From Epinephelus fuscoguttatus (lineage: Eukaryota > Chordata > Actinopteri > Perciformes > Serranidae): 64,000 nucleotides of DNA. The translations under genes and the position numbers were made by a program. The notes beneath the pieces are model-generated. The model saw nothing but the letters and a program-made list of their open reading frames with translations. It was not told the DNA's origin and did not search any database. Location: contig NC_064756.1 in assembly GCF_011397635.1 (NCBI RefSeq), positions 22,374,907 to 22,438,906 of the forward strand, in the 5' to 3' direction. Shown in pieces: positions 53,038 through 64,000 of the stretch (the first letter of the stretch is position 1; every line of letters begins with the position of its first letter).

Positions 53038-53109
53038 CTAAAACCTGTTTCTGTGAATCTGATGTTTTTTGTGATATGAGCTGCCTACAAGAAGGTCAAT
53101 AAATGTCAA

Positions 53110-55375
53110 CTTTTATCTCTGTAAAAAACATCACTTAGATGTGCTCAAAATAGAAATAGGTGTTAAAAGTTTTTGAGTTTAACTGGAATTATTTTAAATG
53201 AACCTTTTTTTAGCTACAGAAACTCAAACGGCAGATGATCCACCGACAGGGCTGCACTGTTTAAAAACCTTATTTTATTTAGAGGTCAGACATTTTAGGC
53301 GACAGCAAGCTTAAAAAGTGTGAGTGTGCTGTCATAGTGTTGGTCAAAGGTAAGAAATTCCACTTTCGCTTGCCTGCAAACTATGAAAACACTTCCTGTA
53401 AATGTTGCTCATTGTGAATCTCCACCAAACTTCCATCAATTTATTTTAATCTGTGAGGAACATATTACTTCAATCTGGTTTCAAAAAGTGTCAGGCAGAA
53501 GGCAGAATCTTTTGTTCACACATTAATACCCCTGTCCTGTTGCCATTTTACTTTGCGCAATGTGTTGAATCAATTTTTGGTTAACTATCTACAGCTGTGT
53601 TGATTTGCACTCTCCCCCCTAAATGTCACGTGACTGTGCACACAGTCTGCATTAACTCATGCAGAGACACTGGCACTTACTGATCATTGGATATGCATGA
53701 ATTGTAGTGCCACAGACTGAAGTGAGGCACTGCACAATTCAGATTAGTCTGGAGTCTGATTTTATGTTAACAGACAGACATCTGAACTAAAATGTCAACC
53801 CAGGTGGGTCCTGGCCAATTAGCTAATTTTGTGACTTTGTAGAGGGACCCAGCCTCAAAATCTAATTTTTGGAGCTTTGTGTTAAATCAAATTGCCAAGA
53901 CATACTACAAAAAGTGTTATTCCTGCAATGGAGCACTGGTAGCTCTGGACATTATGGGAGGATCATTAGGAGCTCAACAGAATGGCCTCTGAACAGCTTA
54001 ATCCAGCCAAACAGGGAGCGATAAAAAGATGAACTCTGATCTACATTTGATTCTCATCAGTCGGCACGTACTGCAAAACCAGTAACGTGATAGTTTGCAG
54101 TTAGCAGGCTTTTTCTCTTAACCTTTAGGATTAGCCAGAAGTTGTCTTACTTCCTCTGCAGGTTATGCTGCACATAGAGAAGTAAGTCTCATGGTTTTCT
54201 TACCACTGCCAGGGATCTGCTTCATCCCAATCAAGCGTGCATTTACTGAAAAGCTGATACACAGGTATTGTTTTAGATAGTCTGAAACTTCACATCTGTT
54301 CACAGTATATTCTCGCTTTGCTGTCACTGTGAAGCGGACTTTTTGAACCGAGTGGGAGCCTGAAACAGGAAGTGTTTTTTTCTTAGTTTAGTGGCTTCGA
54401 ATGCACCGCTCTGGTTCCTGTACAGAACTTGCATTTGGGGATCCCAAGTGCAGCACGGCGATATGTAATCTTTGTTTTCCAGTTAGAATCACCATGTTGT
54501 TTCAGGGTTTTCCTTGTGTTTCTGTGAGTCATGGTTTCTAAAATCAACATCATGACATTTGCTTGGGGTTTTTTGTTTGTGAATGTATGAAATTTAGAGG
54601 ACATTCTAGGAAGACAGAATCTTTTAATGACATGTAAAAAAAAAAGCAGAGGCACATATAGTATTCAAAGCGATGCAAAAAAAAAAAAACAAGTCATATT
54701 TAATAAATAATTTAAAATGGAGAGGTAGTTTAAAGACAGGCCTGGAGTTTTAAAATAGCAAACACACATTAAAAATGAGGCATTTGCTCCCTTGTTTGAC
54801 ACAACTCGTTATCGCTCTTAAGTGCTTCACAAGTATTTTGTCTGATATTTAAATAGTGGTAAGAAAAACTTCTCAGAAACTTCACTGTTGGTTACCAATA
54901 TCAGGTTTCATCATTAGCAGAGGTGACAGGCAGGGAATCGTAAATTGCCCAAAAGTACGCAACTGTCAAACTGTTTCTCTGCATTGCTGCCCACACCAGT
55001 TTCATTTCCGGCATGCAGCATTTTAGTCAGTTGTAAAATACACCCAGTGGGACGAAAAAGGTCTTCTGTTGTCAGAAGAAGCCCCTGTAGCTCCAGCCGA
55101 CGGCTATCACCCAGCAGCTGTGTGGCCTAACCTCTATTTCCTTCCTACAGTCAGTAACAGCCTGCTCTTGCACTGTTTTCTCCTCATAGTTTTGCCCTCT
55201 TTCAATCACACCTTCAATCCTGGAGTGATTCCTCTCCCCCCAAATACTACTTACTGCTTCTACTGCATGACTCAAAAAGTATGTCATGCAGAAAAATGGA
55301 AGCATATCGCTACAGTGTAGCTCTCAGACAGGTTATGTCAGCATGATTTTATAAATAGCATTGCATTCCAGTGTA
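53110..55375. other. Spacer and il10ra 3' untranslated region
   Basis: No gene was seen. The right part should be the 3' UTR of il10ra. A minus-strand ATTAAA variant lies near 54,698-54,705. Otherwise this is AT-rich unique-looking sequence. Confidence 0.4.
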
Positions 55376-58300
55376 TCACTCAGCTGTAAGCTGTACGTCA
55401 CAAAGAGAAAGGGACACATTGTTCATATTTAAGTCTTGTCTTTCCTTCACTAGGGGCAGCGGTGATAGAGCTGTTAGCAGAGGGAACGTCTCCCCCAGTT
55501 GTATAAAAGTTGTGTCCAAGTCATTCACCATGACAGTGTCCATTTGTTTCTTTTGAGGATAACTTAAAAATGCATGCCCCCCTTTGTAAGAGTCCACAAA
55601 ATCACATTTGCTGCTCACTGGTCCATTATTAAAACACATAGCTCTGTATTGTTTTATAACTTCAGTTCCATAATGGGCTTGTTTGTGGCACCAGGTGCAC
55701 TGGCCTGCTCCTGAGCAGATACATGATTGAGGTCCAGCCCTGTAGCCTGTGACCACTTCGGCCAAAACTAATTCAGGAAGCATTTGTTTAAACATGTCCT
55801 CGTCGTCACAGATATGAATCTGCCCAGCGGAGGGGTTCTGGCTTCGATAACTTCCCCCAGAAACCTTTAGAGATCCACTGTCGTGCACATCAAGATTCAC
55901 AGAAGAAGAATCAAGCTGGCAGCCGCTATCGTCCCTCTTGGCTATGTCGGTATCAGTCCTCCTGTCCTGCAGGGGGTAAACTGTCTGACTGCTAGTGGAG
56001 CTCTCTGGTCCTCCCAAGCTCCCACAGCCACTGTCCTCTTGTCTCGTTGGAGGACTTCCTCGGCTGCTTGTAGCAGGGTTGGACTCCATGTCAACCCCAC
56101 TGTCCATGCTGGTCCTCCTGTCCTCTCCATCTTCTTCTGCTACCACAACATGTGCCACTGGGTCTTTGATGCAGTTTTTCACTTCTGTTCTATTACTGGA
56201 CAGGAACCATCCTTTGTCTGTAACAACCTCCGCAGTCCCCTCTCCGATGGAGAGTGGGAGCCAGCCACTGACAGGGGATTTCTGAGATGACGAGAAAGAA
56301 GACAGTGGTTGTCATCGTTTTGTGATGTCATGTAGGAACAAAGTCAGTCATGACCTACTGAACTATCTCAACAAGGCTGATATGATGAAATGAGACCGAA
56401 GTAAAACCATTGTTTGTTTCTAGATTCCACATAGTTGATAGCACAAGGTGGTATAACTATATTTCGTCCAAGTATTCTGTCATTTAATGTGCTTACCAGT
56501 GCAACAGGAGTTTTCTCAGGACGTCTTAGGTAACACAGGAGGATGGCTGCCATGACAGCAAGGATGGCCAGCACAGCCAGGAGAGACAAGGATGACACAG
56601 CAATTATGAACCATTCTGGAAGGAAGAAAAACATGTAGGAGTTCAATAGGAGTGGGAGTGTAGACCTCAGCATGTATCTTATTGCAATAAAACATTCCCT
56701 TCTCACCATCTTTAAATGTAGGCCTATGGGATTAGTTTTACTTTTTGGGAAAATAAGCTTCCCCAATCTCTCGCCAGGAAGAGTAAATATTAAGCTACCA
56801 TTAGCAACCATTTAGCTTCGCTTAGCACAAAGATTGAAAAAAGGGAAACATTGCAGTTTTACGGGGAATTAAGTGCTGGATTCAGCAAAGGTGATGCAAC
56901 ATGCTAATTAGTGAACTTTAGGTGCTTCCATTTGCACAGAACAGGCTAGCTGTTTCCCCATTTCCAGTTTTCATACAAAGCTAGGCTAAGCAGCTGCTGG
57001 CTGTAAACGTGAAAGTCTAAAGAGAACCACAGCGTCAGAGGTGGGGCCCTGTTCATTCCTATTAAAACTGCTCAGTGGTGCATGCAGCAAGGAAACTTGA
57101 TTTTCGCGGTATGAAATAACCCAGATCTACTGCATCGTTGGGTCCATACAGGAAGCACACTAAAGACTTGCGGCAGCCGAGCAGCTAACTTCAGATTTAA
57201 TCCCTCTGGATAAAATTGATTTAATTGTGCAGTTCTTTTAGACTTCAAATGCTATTGGACCGAATGGATAAAAACTTGATAGTGAAATGATCCATGTATG
57301 AATTCATGTAATGTAAGTATAGAAAAAGGGTTTTTTGGGCCCCATGGCATCATGTGATGGACTCGCATATTGTAATTCCATGTTTGGCCACTATGTAAAA
57401 TTGGCACTGTACCTGGGGGCTTGGCCAAAACCTTGTAGTTAACGTACAGAAGGGTAACGATAAGTTAATACTTATATTTCCTAAAATGTCAAACTATTCC
57501 TATATGGATGACCGTTTAATCAGTAAAGTACTTGAATTTAGCATTGTTTTCTTTTTTTGTGGTGGCTGAGTGCCATGCCTGTTAGCAGCAGCAATTGTAT
57601 TATGTTTAGGCTAATTTTATTGACAACAAAAATACGAATTTAGTTGATTTTGTTCTATTTCTTTTCGTGAAATAGGGCGTACTTAGGCAAAGAAATAAAC
57701 TAAACTAACCTGAATTGTAGCTTAGTTGTTCAGAGCTCCTGTCTCTTAGCTGGGTGTAACCATTATAATGTTTTTCTTACCTTGCTCTGGTAGCAGCAGA
57801 CACTGTTTAGGGGAAACACTGCTGATTGACGGAGCTCCATTGCCTTCTACTTTGATGCTGACACAGTACTCGGTCCCCCAGCGGAGAGAACTGAAATACT
57901 TGGTCCTCCCCATGTCATCTGTCAGGTATGCTGTTGTATTCTGTGGGGTGAAAATAAGAGTGCCACGCAGGTCAACACAAGACCGCATTGTACAATATAG
58001 CCTGGGACGAGTACAATTCAGATATTAATTTAAGCGGAAAATGATTTTGTCTGTTTCTCAACTGAACATAATTGAAAATGTCGCCATTTTTTGTAGCACT
58101 GTTTAATTAACAAACAATTAACGTAATCACAAAATATGGACAACAGACCTACCTATCAATTTAGCTCCGATCTTGTGTTTTGAATTTTTCATGATGGGGT
58201 TGGTGGAAAGAGGTGCTGTCTTACATTATTTCACATACTGTACCTTTTCATTTTCTCCTCTCTCCTCCAGGTAGATGGTGTAGGTGAGCCCAAAAAGAAA

Positions 58301-59680
58301 GATTTTTTCCAGGATGGGTTTTTGGTGAATATAAACCGTCAGAGAGCTGGAAGTAGCCCACAAAGTGAAGGATGGAGGTAGCAATTGACCTACAGACACA
58401 AAGAGAGGTAAGTAAACAACCAGTAGTGTGCCTAAATGACCTAACCAGAGAAAATATTTTAACTGAAACTGACAGCGATGCTTACTTCTATTCAGGAGAA
58501 ATTTCTTTTTGAGTGCCCACGCAGACACGTTTTGTCCTGCAACCATCTGAACTCTGACCTTGTGGGGACTGATATAATCACGTATAAGGCTGCTGAGGTC
58601 ACAGTAGGTCCTGTTGATCCCTGTGCAGCTTTTCACTGTGGTCCATTCAACACTACCGTACCTGAAGACAGAAAACATAATATGATTAATGAATATGTGA
58701 ATAACAAATGGTTAAATTAAACATAACATTTCAATAAAAGTCCCTGGTAAATGATACACAGCAAGGAAAACAAATGTAAGCACGTTCGAGGTAGAGGCAA
58801 AAAATAGAGAATGCTGGGAATTTTAAAATAATGGGAGGTTTGTTGAAAGAACACTGTAACTCTGACGTAAAGGTTAAACATACTTTGCCATTTGTACATT
58901 GTACAGATGGTTCAAGGGGGCGTCCACAGGATCTTTCCAAAATACTATCACCTCACCATCCACAATATTCACTTCCAGGTTGTCAGGCCGAGGGACACGC
59001 AGTCCTGCCAAAGGAAAAAATAATTGAATTATAATGTAAAATCAGTGCTCATCATTGCAAGATCATTTCAATTTCTCCAAATAAAATAAAAATTTGTATA
59101 TATATTTATATTATGTGGCCAAGAGAGGAAACACGCTATTTGATTTTGGACTAAAATTATAAACCCTAACCACACATGCTAGGCAAATGCTGAAATGTTA
59201 TCTTTAGCTTAAAGGATGCGGTCAGGACAAGAAAAGGAAGTCTGGCTGCCGAAAAGACAACCTTAAAAATCACTTAGGGATCTTTTATGATAATCACCCT
59301 GTTGGGGTTTTTGTAAAGAGCACAGAGGTTTACCCATTTCCACTTTAAGTATACGAATCATGAACCTGAATGGAACCGGATATTTGTAATGGATGGCTCT
59401 ATAAAATGTTGTTTTTCCCCATGATGCCTTCATGGAAACCTTATTACAAATGTAGGCTTACAAAGTACATTTCATCATAACAGATAAACACAGTACACAG
59501 TACAGTATTTCACAAGATAGTAACACTACTGTAATGATGAACACATGTCATTGTCAGGAAAAATTACAAAACAAGATTAAATAAAACAGATAAAATAAGT
59601 AAAAGTTGTTTATTACCTGACAGACAGTTTATGTAGATCATCAGGAAGACAAGAACCGGTGTCTTATTGCCCATATCCAT
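55376..59680 (-). CDS. il10ra: Interleukin-10 receptor subunit alpha
   Basis: Ligand-binding chain of the IL-10 receptor (crfb7 in fish nomenclature); signals through JAK1/TYK2 and STAT3. Exons: 59617-59680, 58884-59004, 58486-58661, 58244-58389, 57781-57940, 56497-56615, 55376-56281, all in phase; 563 aa (human about 578). Residues 1-21 are a signal peptide. Residues about 22-222 form two fibronectin-type class II cytokine-receptor domains, with N-glycosylation sites such as NRT and NVS. One membrane helix spans about 225-250 (FIIAVSSLSLLAVLAILAVM), followed by R-R-P-E-K-T-P. The 300-residue cytoplasmic tail is one exon, as in this family. It holds YPLQ (Y364) and YRSQ (Y407), both YxxQ STAT3-type sites, and a DSGCGS motif near 345-350. 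Identity is supported by gene order next to tmprss4. Confidence 0.85.
56740..57110. repeat. Percomorph dispersed repeat in an il10ra intron
   Basis: TTAGCTTCGCTTAGCACAAA and CAGGCTAGCTGTTTCCCCAT, with AAAGCTAGGCTAAGCAGCTG, are phrases of an abundant teleost repeat, here diverged. Borders are approximate. Confidence 0.5.
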
Positions 59681-61284
59681 GTCTGGTGTCCACAGAGATA
59701 TTAAAACTTTGTCATAATCCACACAGTAGCCGCCAAAAAAAATCCCTTATTCCAATCACCAGTGATACAAATCTGCCTGTACAAACATCTTCCCTCCACA
59801 ACCTGTCTGTATAACAAATTAAAACAAAAGTATTGATAAATGTCAACAGAGGAGAAGCGTCTCGTCTCTTGCTGATGTGCTGTCTGTTCATCCGTTGAGG
59901 AAATAAGAAGCTTTTTGCCTAATTATTTACATAGTTCTCCCCAAATATCTTCCTCTCTTGCTTAAGTCCCCTCCCTCTCAGATGATGCGCTTCCTGTTGT
60001 GACTACGTCAGTGATGCTGCTGCTGGTTTCGTCTCTCTAACCTCTCCCACTGTGTGTTTTCCTTCCTCTTTAGCTTTTTCTTTTCCCCTTTTCCACCTCT
60101 CGGCAGGTTCACACTGTACAGCGCTATAAAGGGCTGACAAAAGAAAAGGGACAGTACATGGCTTAGAGGCAAGAAAAGGAAACATTCAGGGATTCCCCTT
60201 CCACTTTTAATAATTGTTCGCAGTAGTTTGATCTGAGAGGCACTTTTTGTACTGTTAAAGATCTTTTTTTTTTCTTTCTTTTTTTTTTTTTTAGTATTTT
60301 CTTGGTATCCACAATGAAGATACATAATTCAAATTAGTGGGAGGCATTTTGTCTTTATTTGCCTTGGTTTAGTTTTTGTGCACGTGCCTGTTTGACCACA
60401 GCCCATGACTTTGAAGCTTTTCCTGTGACTGTTAAAACCTCAGTTGTGGTTGGCTGCATTGCTGCAAGTGGTTTTTGCATGGAACAATGGTAGAGATGAC
60501 TGTGAGAAGGATATGGACTAAAAATACACATTAATTTGGGGGTAGTTTTAATGAACATAGTTAACATGAATAAAAGGCATAACAGGTAAACCATTTCTCG
60601 ATTTGTTGTAGACATAAGTTTATCATTAACATTTAATTCTATCATGACTGTTTATGAGTCTAGTCTAGTCTAAGGTTATGAGGATGAAATAAAGATGTTG
60701 CTTTTATGAAGTGCCTAAAAATATATTTTGTGTTAGTTATGAACCTATGTTATCTACAGTGACATTAATAGAGCGAGGACCTTTTCAACAGCATGGGTGG
60801 AATATCGGTATTTCTGTCAACAGTTGCAACAAACCACATGGACCATATCTCCTCACCTCATGTCACGCTCAAACACATCGGCCCAGCCTTTTGTCTGGTT
60901 TTAAAAGGAAATGTATGACGTCACAGTTATTGTGGGTGGATATGTGCAATATGAATTGTCTTTATCTGTTAGCTGGTAATTGGCAAATCACTCAAACATT
61001 TTATCCTACTTGTCACCAGTTAAAAAAGTGTGTGTCTCCACTGGGAGGATTGTCTTTTCATAGAACTATCTATGCTTTAAAAAAGATACAAATAGGCGCA
61101 CTAATGAAATTAGTTTGACATGACCAGAGACAGCAGAGAAAAGAGGCTGTGGCGTTCGCTTATGCTCAAGAAGTAGAACACCACACCGCACCAGACCAAC
61201 AAACGCTCCCGCTAGTGGGTGACATGATGCGAGCATGTCCATTTTTCCACAGGAAACAATATGGCAGCTGGCTGAGGAACCTCT
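59681..61284. other. il10ra upstream region
   Basis: Probable il10ra 5' UTR and promoter close to 59,681, then spacer. No TATA or clear binding site could be assigned. A T-rich run lies at 60,268-60,292. Confidence 0.35.
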
Positions 61285-61600
61285 TAAACCTAGTTCAGAC
61301 CAGAGATTTGCGATGAGATGAAACCATTTTAGAGAAAAGTTGCAGAGAAAAGTTGAAGCTATCACTATCCTCACTCATATTTTAAGAAGCTACTCATTAT
61401 ATTCAGCCACAAAATAAGCCTAAAAAGCTGTAAATCAGGATGGATGTACAGAGAGTTGTTGCATAGACATAACACACTGTCTCATGTAGTTGCATTGGTG
61501 TGAGCCAGCAGGTTTTAAGAGCATTGCAGAACAGCGCATTGCAAGTAGTTGCCTGCTTCAACTTGTCTTGTTGCAAATATTTGGTCCGATCTGGGCTTTA
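61285..61600. mobile_element. Miniature inverted-repeat element, hAT-like
   Basis: The left end TAAACCTAGTTCAGACCAGA and the reverse complement of the right end TAAAGCCCAGATCGGACCAA are clearly related and continue as GATTTGC(G/A)A(T/C)(G/A)AGA. No coding content. Confidence 0.65.
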
Positions 61601-61669
61601 TGCAACAATTTTTAATTACAGGTAAGCTAATAAAGAAATAGTCAACGCCGTTTTTACAATACAGGAAAC

Positions 61670-61671
<2 letters not shown>

Positions 61672-61712
<41 letters not shown>
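61672..61712. repeat. (TA)n microsatellite
   Basis: About 20 uninterrupted TA units. Confidence 0.95.
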
Positions 61713-61716
<4 letters not shown>

Positions 61717-63620
61717 TGGTATATATTTGATCATCACTGCTTAGTTTTAGAGTTTGATTTGAGAAAGAGAAAGAGAATGAGACAGAGGTGGTTCTCTCTT
61801 TCGATCTGCTTCTATACTCTTTTTTGTTTGGGGAAGGGGGCATTAAAAATTAGGAAGTAAAATCTGTAGTTAAAGCAACAGTTGAAACGTTGGCAAAAAT
61901 TGGCAAAATATCTCTTTAACAAACACTGAACCATGAACTATACCCTGAGAAATGCACCTTCACACACTGACTGTCAGTACTTCCACTATATATCACAGAC
62001 ATTAATGTGCAAAGCTTTAAACGAGGCTTATATATCTGGATTTTCCTCCTGCATCTGATGAATTTATAACACCAGATTGTCCTAAAACTGAGGGGACATT
62101 TACCTCTGAATCAACTACACTACCTCACTTGTCTTTCTGTTTACACGACAACAGTGCCAGCCTTTACCCCGTTTTTTCTCATGACCTTGTTTGGAAACTA
62201 AATACAATGTTTATGTCCTTCACGGGACAATTGTCTCATCAGGAAAAGAACAAACTCTTGCTGTTTGCTCATGATTAGGCCCGTTGAAACTGCAGTGATA
62301 TGTTGTTCATGTATACACATAGGGCAGCCCTCAATGCCAGAATGACTGCACTAAAGAGAAATGCATCAGTATGTTCAGGAAGAGAAGTCATCATTTGTTT
62401 TAACGCTTATTAATTAGTCAATACGTTTAGAAATATACTTTCAATTCCGAGAAAGGGCCTTTCTCTTAATTATAACCAAATATGTCACCAGTTTCCCTCT
62501 CTGTTTCACACCTTCATTTCACACGTGACTTTTTAAGTTTTAGTTCCTGTTAAAGGAGAAAAAAAAATAACTTGTTTGCTGGTGTTGCCTTTTGGTTTCT
62601 TTCTTGCCGATGGACAGAGAACTGCTGAGTAAATCTGAGCTGTGGGACACCACCTAAATGTCAGCTGCTGTTGTTCAAAGGGGGGGACTTTTCTCACGAG
62701 TCATGTGTTATGTGAGGAGTGTCCACTGTCCTCAAGCACACAAGAGAAGACTGTATATCATACCACCCTCTAGTGTTACAAGGCAAACACATCTTTACAT
62801 TGAATGTCTTGCGGTGCTTCTCATAAACTCAGTATATAATTCATTTAGACCCACACAAAGACTTTGAGAGTTTGTCTAAAGATCAAATGTGTGGCTATCC
62901 AGTTCTTGACATCAGCATTCATGATGTGCTCTGTCTGTTGAACATACATATTTATAATTTATTTGTGCAATAGTACAAAGTTGTGACAAAGAGCAAACCA
63001 TGCTGAGACGGAGTGGAGGGTGACATACCACATAGGTCCTCACCTAGGGTTCAGAACTGGGACATTTTGGTTATTTGGGTGTGCATCCTAGACCTCAAAG
63101 TCCCCACAATGTCCTATACATATATATTCATATAGTGCAGCACCAAGTCAGCAGAGGCAGAGGTCTCCCTTGTCACACAGCATCCACAAGCTAGATTGTT
63201 CCTGATAAGTCCTGACAAGGACATAGGAAAAGCATACAGTGATACGCAAAACAACTGTAAGCAGTGGGACGCCTACAAAGGGCCACACAGCAAAGGATCA
63301 GTTTTGCTGGATCTCCATACCCTGACAAATACTGGTCAACCAGACAATATGCAAATAGGCAGGGGACAGAAAACAACAGTGGTAGTAGATGTGGAGAGTC
63401 TCAAGTGACAGAAACTGGAGAACCATGAGTGACTGAGAGAGGAACTAGTGATCATTTTGAAAGTGAGTAGAAAACTGAGAACACTTGAAAAAGTATATTG
63501 TTATATACTCTGCAGGATTTTCCTAAAAAACAATCTAAAGATTCATAATCATCACTAGAAGTGTAGAGACTCTGCCCTCTGCCTGTATTTTCTTTTAATT
63601 ATCTGTGCCCGTTTATGCAA
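61713..63620. other. Intergenic, nothing recognised
   Basis: I see no gene, RNA gene or well-delimited repeat here. The open frames are short and lack family motifs. Confidence 0.4.
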
Positions 63621-64000
63621 CCCAGTCTCACTCCGTAGTCGTCGAAATCCGGCTCATGGGCAGTGACTTGTGGTGTCAAACACTAACAAAAAAGCTATCT
63701 TTTAATGGTGGCATGATACACAGTTATAAATATAATGGCCCTCAGCAGCGTAGGAGGAAATGCTGTGGGATACGAACGAAAGTTAAGGGAATGAAAGTCC
63801 GAGTAGGGTGGGCAGGAGGGTGGTTGATGAGTCCAACAAACACAGACTTTCACCCAGGAGAGCAGTGTTCATGTCCCGTAAAATTATAAAGCCAAACCCT
63901 GTTCTTTTTTCCTAAACCTAACCATGTGTTTTATTTTTTACCTAAACCCAACCACGTGTTAGTTGTTAAAGGCAAAAAAACATCAATTTGCAGTGTTTTA
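63621..64000. repeat. Dispersed repeat with CCTAAACCTAACC motif
   Basis: CCTAAACCTAACCATGTG and CCTAAACCCAACCACGTG recur 45 bases apart at the window end, after CGTCGAAATCCGGCTCATGG. Similar CCTAAACCTAA phrases occur near 39,570. This looks like a common teleost repeat of unknown class, continuing past the window. Confidence 0.5.

Noticed and set aside
55883-56290. Plus-strand frames opposite il10ra
   Set aside because: Antisense shadows of the large il10ra cytoplasmic exon.

Overview
This window looks like nuclear DNA from a spiny-rayed (percomorph) teleost fish. The genes are multi-exon with short GT-AG introns. The dispersed repeats include TTAA-flanked miniature elements, a tRNA-derived SINE with an ATGA tail, L2-like LINE pieces, hAT-like ends and long CA/TG microsatellites. 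No species can be named. Exon models were built by hand from splice sites; every complete model stays in frame from start to stop.

Layout, left to right. 1-514 (+): last two coding exons of an unrecognised gene. 2,369-11,040 (-): gucy1b2, soluble guanylate cyclase beta-2, 15 exons, 800 aa. 13,471-17,960 (-): cep57, 11 coding exons, 500 aa. About 18,290-18,460: compact head-to-head promoter. 19,051-29,293 (+): mre11, 19 coding exons, 693 aa. 31,685-37,047 (-): tmprss4, 12 coding exons found, start exon unresolved. 37-50.6 kb: gene-poor, repeat-bearing. 50,650-52,311 (+): a 77-aa Cys/Lys-rich one-pass membrane microprotein, in the place and orientation of SMIM35. 55,376-59,680 (-): il10ra (crfb7), 7 exons, 563 aa. 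59.7-64 kb: no gene seen.

This is not an operon. The genes act separately in NO/cGMP signalling (gucy1b2), centrosome and centriole biology (cep57), double-strand-break repair (mre11), membrane proteolysis (tmprss4) and IL-10 signalling (il10ra). cep57 and mre11 share one promoter region. il10ra, the microprotein and tmprss4 repeat the order and relative orientation of the human IL10RA-SMIM35-TMPRSS4 block.

The most interesting items are: a TTAA-flanked inverted-repeat element in a gucy1b2 intron carrying a decayed P2X7-type cysteine domain; a gucy1b2 protein with all cyclase catalytic residues in one chain plus a C-terminal CVVL prenylation box; a (TG)22 tract against a cep57 3' splice site; a LINE whose 3' end and AATAAA lie just before mre11 exon 7; two consecutive stop-free, multiple-of-three mre11 introns; and conserved-looking degron and STAT-docking motifs in il10ra.
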